DNA from: Candidatus Dormiibacterota bacterium
Lineage (GTDB): Bacteria; Chloroflexota; Dormibacteria; Dormibacterales; Dormibacteraceae
NCBI GenBank assembly: GCA_003151665.1
Contig: PLYD01000252.1
Span: 2,101 to 19,649 of the forward strand
Direction: 5' to 3'
DNA length: 17,549 bases
The translations under genes and the position numbers were made by a program. Below are positions 13,706 to 17,549 of this stretch, in pieces. Position 1 is the stretch's first letter. Every line of letters starts with the position of its first letter. The notes beneath the pieces were generated by a model that saw only the letters and a list, made by a program, of their open reading frames with translations, did no database searches and had not been told where the DNA came from.

Positions 13706-14836
13706 CTACTTGCGGGTCTGGGTCACCGCCATCGCTTCGGCGAGCTTTCGAAGGTCCGCCACCAGGGGGTCGTTCGGGTCCGAGATCACCAGCGGCCGAC
13801 CGCTGTTGGCGGCCCGATCGAGGCTATCGGAGTGCTGCACCACGAAATCGGGCCGGCGGCCGAGCACGCTGGTCGCCGTATCGATGTCGATGGCGTGTGT
13901 CGTGCTGTAGTTGAGGATCAGGCGAACTCGTCCGGCCGGAACGCCGAGATTCTCGAACAGGTCGAGACAGCCCCGCGTCGCTTTCAGCGAGGGAAGCGAT
14001 CCCGAGGTGACCAGGCAAATGAGGTCGCTGGTGTCAAGAGCGGTCAAGGTACGCTCGCTGAACGATGCCGGCGCATCGATCAGCACATAGGCGCAAGTCA
14101 GGCTCAAACGGTCGATCGCCAGCTGTACCGCCGGCAGCGTGACCAGGTCGGCGCGCTCGGGCAGGTCCGCCCCCACCACCAGCCTGACGCTACCGGACTC
14201 CGTGATGAAACCGGCAAATTGGGCCTCGTCAACGATGGTTCCCGGAGGAGCCTTCAGGTCGGCAAGGGTTTGGTTCGGATGCACGTTCAGGTACACGGCC
14301 GAATCTCCAAACTCGACATCAAGGTCGAGAAGACCGACCGGTCGCGATGACTGCGCCGCCAGCAGGACGGCGGTGTTGACGGCGAGCGAGGTGGTGCCGA
14401 CGCCGCCTTTCGCATGAGCGAATAGGATCACCCTGCCCCGGTTGGCCTGAGTCGCAGCGCTGGCTGAACGCCGCAACATCGACTCGACCTTGGCCTCCAG
14501 GATCGCCAGCTCGAATGGCTTGGGCAGGTAGTCGTCGGCGCCCACCGCGTAACCGGCGAGCGCGTCGCGCGCTTCGCCCAGGTCCGAGAACATGAGGATT
14601 GGAATGCCGGCCGTCCGGTGATTGCGGCGCAGGCGCGACGTCAGCTCGATGCCATTCAGCTCCGGCATTCGGACGTCGGTGATCACCAAGTCAGGTACGC
14701 GCTCATTGACCATCTGGAGCGCTTCGATTCCGTCGCTGGCTTTGCGCACGCGATAACCGGAGCGCTCGAGGAAGCTGCCTACCATCTTCTGGATCACGCG
14801 ATCGTCGTCGACCAGGACGATGTCTTCGGCGGCCAT
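13706..14836 (-). CDS. Receiver-CpaE/TadZ-like ATPase (pilus positioning)
   Basis: A 376-aa fusion of a receiver (~5-122) and a MinD/ParA-superfamily ATPase (~135-370) of the CpaE/TadZ type, which places Tad/Flp pilus machinery at the pole. The receiver has D10/D11, phospho-acceptor D54 (LVITDVRMPE), S84 and K106 (LPKPFE), the complete set; classical TadZ receivers are atypical. The ATPase has the deviant Walker A AKGGVGTTS (signature K143, but T148 in place of the usual second lysine), the Walker A' strand LLDLDVEFGD (169-178) and Walker B VLIDAP (D254). ATG 14836 overlaps the TGA of cheR (TGATG), so it is the last gene of the cheA-cheR operon. The context suggests CheA phosphorylates it. 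No pilin or secretion genes are in the window. Confidence 0.9.
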   Translation of the reverse strand: MAAEDIVLVDDDRVIQKMVGSFLERSGYRVRKASDGIEALQMVNERVPDLVITDVRMPELNGIELTSRLRRNHRTAGIPILMFSDLGEARDALAGYAVGADDYLPKPFELAILEAKVESMLRRSASAATQANRGRVILFAHAKGGVGTTSLAVNTAVLLAAQSSRPVGLLDLDVEFGDSAVYLNVHPNQTLADLKAPPGTIVDEAQFAGFITESGSVRLVVGADLPERADLVTLPAVQLAIDRLSLTCAYVLIDAPASFSERTLTALDTSDLICLVTSGSLPSLKATRGCLDLFENLGVPAGRVRLILNYSTTHAIDIDTATSVLGRRPDFVVQHSDSLDRAANSGRPLVISDPNDPLVADLRKLAEAMAVTQTRK

Positions 14837-15996
14837 CAGGAAGCTCCGGAGATCGGCATCGCCATTGTGGAGTCGGTCAGCTTGACGGCGATGGCGCGCG
14901 CGAGATCGCGGCGCGTGTATCCGCCAAGCCCAGACAGATCCTCGTTGCCATCGCCTCGCATCATCGCGAGTCCCGCGGCTCCGAACGCTCGACGCGCCTC
15001 ACGCAAGTCGCCGGCCAGCTCCAGGGCGGCACCCAACTGAAAGTAAGCGACAGCGACGTTCGGATCCAGGTATGTCGCTTGGCGAAACGCCCGGACCGCC
15101 GCCCGAAGGTCGCCGTTGGCGGCTGCCTGATCGCCTTCGGCAAGCAGACCGGAAAGGTTCGGAGCTGGACGCACAGCCGCCTGCGGTCGGCCTGCGAGAG
15201 GACTCGTGGTTGCGGCCTTGGCGAGGCGGCGATAGCAGAGCGCGCCGGCCACTTGTACGGGCTCGAAGTGAGCATTCATCGGCCCGGGCGAGTCAGAGTG
15301 ACCCAGGAACAGGTGTCCTCCAGGGGCAATGCGGCCGGCGATGCGCTGAATGCTAGCTTGCGACTCTTCTCTTCCGAAGTACATGAGGACGTTGCGGCAG
15401 AATACCGCCGCGGCCTCAGGGACGACGAATTGAGGATCGGCATGGGCAAGGTTCTGGTGCGCGATGCGCACGTTGCGTCGAAGCGACGGGACAATCTCAA
15501 AGCCGCTGCCCTTTTGCCGCAGATATTTCTGGCGACGCGCAATCGACAAACCCTGGAGTTCGTGCTCGGTATATTCCCCTTTCTCGGTTCTGGCGAGAGC
15601 GTGGAAGGAGACGTCGGTGGCAACGACGTGCCAGTTGGCGCCACCGATCTCATCCAGCAGCATCGCAAGGCTGTACGGCTCCTGGCCGTTGCCGCAACCT
15701 GCGCTCCAGACAGTGTTGGGGGCGCCGCTCGCAGCGCGCGCAAGCTGGGCGAAGGCGACGAACTGCGCAGGATCTCTGAAAAAGCTACTGTGCTGAACGG
15801 TGACCCGGTCCAGCAGTTCGTCAAAAGCAGCCGGCTGAGTGTCGACCATGTTCACGTACGAATGCAAGGGAACGCCGGCGAGGCTCGCGCTTTCCTGAAG
15901 CAATCTCTCGAGGCGAGCGCGGCTGGCAGGTTCCGCTTTCAAGCCGGCGCGCGACTGGATCAGCACCGCGGCGCGATCCAGTGGGCTCGTACTCAT
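14836..15996 (-). CDS. cheR: CheR-type chemoreceptor methyltransferase with TPR tail
   Basis: A 386-aa S-adenosylmethionine-dependent glutamate methyltransferase that would set receptor adaptation. It has an N-terminal helical domain with VQHSSFFRDP (67-76, the TxFFR region), the SAM motif SAGCGNGQEPYSLAM (98-112; usual form SAGCSTGEEPYSLAM), ATDVS (126-130), CRNVLMYF (200-207) and FLGHSDS (230-236). Residues ~280-345 hold about two TPR-like repeats (AVRAFRQATYLDPNVAVAYF and following), common in CheR proteins of alternative chemosensory systems. The start ATG 15996 overlaps the cheA stop by four bases (ATGA) and the stop overlaps the next start, so all three genes are translationally coupled. 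No CheB is visible in the window, so the demethylation side of adaptation is unaccounted for here. Confidence 0.94.
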   Translation of the reverse strand: MSTSPLDRAAVLIQSRAGLKAEPASRARLERLLQESASLAGVPLHSYVNMVDTQPAAFDELLDRVTVQHSSFFRDPAQFVAFAQLARAASGAPNTVWSAGCGNGQEPYSLAMLLDEIGGANWHVVATDVSFHALARTEKGEYTEHELQGLSIARRQKYLRQKGSGFEIVPSLRRNVRIAHQNLAHADPQFVVPEAAAVFCRNVLMYFGREESQASIQRIAGRIAPGGHLFLGHSDSPGPMNAHFEPVQVAGALCYRRLAKAATTSPLAGRPQAAVRPAPNLSGLLAEGDQAAANGDLRAAVRAFRQATYLDPNVAVAYFQLGAALELAGDLREARRAFGAAGLAMMRGDGNEDLSGLGGYTRRDLARAIAVKLTDSTMAMPISGAS

Positions 15997-17549
15997 CGCG
16001 CCTTCGCTTGATGGGTCGGGGGGGTGGAATCTGTCCGGGCGGGCGCGGCCGAGTCGTCCGGCCTGTGCTTGGTCGGGAACTCGCGGCCCAAAAGCCGTGA
16101 GACCGTGCTCAGCAGGCCGGCCTCGTCGAACGACGTCTTGACGATGTAGCCGTCCGCGCCCGCATCGAGACCGCGCTGATGATCCTCAGCGCTCGCGTGG
16201 GAGGAAACGATCAGCACAGGGATGTTGGTGAGGCGAGGATGCGCCCGGATGCTGCTGGTCAAAGCGAAGCCATCTACATTGGGCATCTCGAGGTCGGTGA
16301 CAACGAGATCGGCCGGCTGGTCCACGAGCATCGCGAGAGCCTCGGCCCCGTCGCTCGCCGTTCGAACCGCATAGCCGCCGCGCTCGAGTATCGAACGCTG
16401 GAGCTCGCGAACCATGAGGGCGTCGTCGACGACCATGACTGACAGCTGCCGCGCAGGCTCAGCTGCCTTGTCGACGACCCTCGATGCGTGCTCTGCGAGG
16501 GAGTCGCTGAGTTCGATCAGGGTCGGCACGTCCAACACGAGGAGGATGGAGCCGTTCGGCTCAATGCTGGCTCCGTTCACAGCTTTGAGCTCGCGGAGGC
16601 GACCCGTCAGGCCGCGGACCACCACATCGCGTTTTTGCAGCACGGTTTCGATCTGGAACGCGTGAGCGCTGGCAGGCGTGCCGAGCAAAACCCACGGCCC
16701 CTTGTCAACAGTCGGGAGGCCGAGGAGCGCCCCGAGATTGGAAACCGGAACGGCAAGGCCGTCGATAACCGCCAGCTTTCGACCACCCACCACTTGAATG
16801 TGCTGCGCGTCCAGCATGCGAATGATTCGATGCAGCGGCAGGGCGAAAGACTGTCCGTCAATCGCCACGATCAGGCAGGCCACCACAGTGAGAGTTATGG
16901 GCACGACGATCCGAAACTCTGCTCCTGAGCCGGGATGATTCACGACCTCGACCGCGCCGTGTACTGCAGCGACGGCGGTCGCAACGACGTCAAGGCCGAC
17001 ACCACGACCCGACTCCTCTGTGAGCACTTTGGCAGTGGAGATTCCCGATCGGAAGATCAAGTGGAGGGACTCTTGTTCTGTCAGCCCGCTGACGTCGACA
17101 CCGCTCTTGGCCGCAGAGGCTCGCACCGCGGCGACGTTGATACCGGCGCCGTCGTCGCTGATCGCGATCACCACCTTGGAACCGACCTGGCTTGCCTGGA
17201 GTCGGACTGTCGCCTGCGGCGGTTTGCCGGCGGCGAGGCGAACCTCGGGGAGCTCGACGCCATGTCCGACGGAGTTTCGAACCAGGTGCAGCAGGGGAGA
17301 GACGAGCTCGTCGAGGACACCCCTGTCGACCTCGATGTCCTCGCCGAGCATCTCCCATCGCACGTCCTTACCGGCGGCGCGCGCGGAGTCACGCACTGTC
17401 CGGTGGAGGATCGGCTCGAGTGTGGCGACGGGAACCATGCGGGTGCGTTCGGTGACCTCCTGGAGCTGGTTGATGACCTTGGTGAGCTCGCGGTATTCGG
17501 TGACCGCCTCAGGATCCCTTTGCATCTCGGTGCCGAATATGTGTCCGAC
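15993..17549 (-). CDS. cheA: CheA-type histidine kinase with C-terminal receiver (5' end outside window)
   Basis: The chemosensory kinase, with the frame open to the window edge, so the HPt (P1) domain is not seen. Numbering from the first internal ATG (17525): dimerisation/kinase entry (~1-65, with ERTRMVPV), HATPase with N-box HLVRNSVGHGVE (N84; the usual D after NS.. is G here), DDGAGI (124-129) and GRGVGLDVV (173-181), CheW-like regulatory domain (~205-345), then a receiver (~361-480) with D367/D368, phospho-acceptor D411 (VVTDLEMPN), S441 and K463. A Pro/Ala-rich tail closes the protein. The fused receiver is typical of alternative chemosensory kinases such as those driving gliding or pili, where it can act as phosphate sink or relay. 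CheW, receptors and the N-terminus should lie beyond 17549. Confidence 0.95.
   Translation of the reverse strand, partial: VGHIFGTEMQRDPEAVTEYRELTKVINQLQEVTERTRMVPVATLEPILHRTVRDSARAAGKDVRWEMLGEDIEVDRGVLDELVSPLLHLVRNSVGHGVELPEVRLAAGKPPQATVRLQASQVGSKVVIAISDDGAGINVAAVRASAAKSGVDVSGLTEQESLHLIFRSGISTAKVLTEESGRGVGLDVVATAVAAVHGAVEVVNHPGSGAEFRIVVPITLTVVACLIVAIDGQSFALPLHRIIRMLDAQHIQVVGGRKLAVIDGLAVPVSNLGALLGLPTVDKGPWVLLGTPASAHAFQIETVLQKRDVVVRGLTGRLRELKAVNGASIEPNGSILLVLDVPTLIELSDSLAEHASRVVDKAAEPARQLSVMVVDDALMVRELQRSILERGGYAVRTASDGAEALAMLVDQPADLVVTDLEMPNVDGFALTSSIRAHPRLTNIPVLIVSSHASAEDHQRGLDAGADGYIVKTSFDEAGLLSTVSRLLGREFPTKHRPDDSAAPARTDSTPPTHQAKAR

Noticed and set aside
13690..13715. Bidirectional terminator between the convergent kinase and REC-CpaE genes
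   Set aside because: Only six bases separate the stops, and I see no strong stem or U-run there.
15079..16011. 310-codon plus-strand frame opposite cheR
   Set aside because: Antisense of a gene with all CheR motifs; composition and lack of domains mark it as a shadow.
1..17549. CRISPR array, insertion sequence, prophage or attachment site
   Set aside because: No regularly spaced repeats, transposase or integrase motifs, or terminal inverted repeats were seen on either strand. The only tandem repeat is the 36-base one at 1338-1373.

Overview
The window is about 17.5 kb of high-GC bacterial chromosome that codes on both strands and uses GTG and TTG starts often. It is almost entirely signal transduction: receiver domains, histidine kinases, both bacterial cyclic-nucleotide second messengers, DNA-binding regulators, and part of a chemosensory operon. 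GC content, start-codon use and gene families (MerR-MEDS, REC-CpaE/TadZ, CheA-REC, many orphan receivers) fit a soil or environmental member of Chloroflexota/Dormibacterota or another high-GC Terrabacterium. There is no rRNA or other taxonomic marker, so this placement is weak. I see no transposase, CRISPR array, tRNA or phage gene.

Layout, left to right. (1) 1-879 (+) is the 3' part of dnaJ. (2) 1055-1348 (+) is an unrecognised 97-aa basic-tailed protein whose end lies in a 12-nt in-frame repeat. (3) 1444-5061 (+) is a 6-TM, PAS/GAF, GGDEF-EAL protein with both catalytic sites intact. It converges on, and overlaps by 60 bp, the last gene of a minus-strand cluster. (4) That cluster runs leftward from about 10822 to 5002: Crp-family regulator, NarL/LuxR-type response regulator, small membrane protein, truncated receiver, single-domain receiver, hybrid histidine kinase and class III adenylate cyclase. 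The last three genes are joined by TGATG stop-start overlaps. (5) 10812-10862 is a compact divergent control region with two opposed promoters sharing their -10 bases and a perfect 7+2+7 dyad. To its right is a MerR-HTH/MEDS sensor gene (10869-11618, +). (6) 11619-11900 has no confident gene but holds three consecutive perfect 7-bp hairpins. (7) 11901-13699 (+) is a receiver plus soluble histidine kinase pair whose receiver is a clear paralogue of the one at 8291-8689. (8) 13706-17549 (-) is a tightly overlapped operon: CheA with C-terminal receiver (5' end outside the window), CheR with TPR, and a receiver-CpaE/TadZ ATPase.

How the parts may work together (inference). The right-hand operon looks like a chemosensory pathway whose output is a phosphorylatable TadZ/CpaE pilus-positioning ATPase, since all receiver residues are present. 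The minus-strand cluster links a membrane phosphorelay to cAMP synthesis, next to a CRP/FNR-family protein. That protein's recognition helix has the CRP-type R-E-x3-R pattern, and a GTGA-N6-TCAC dyad sits at the 3' end of its gene, upstream of the LuxR-type regulator. With the GGDEF-EAL protein, the locus could integrate c-di-GMP, cAMP and phosphorylation, plausibly to control surface or pilus behaviour.
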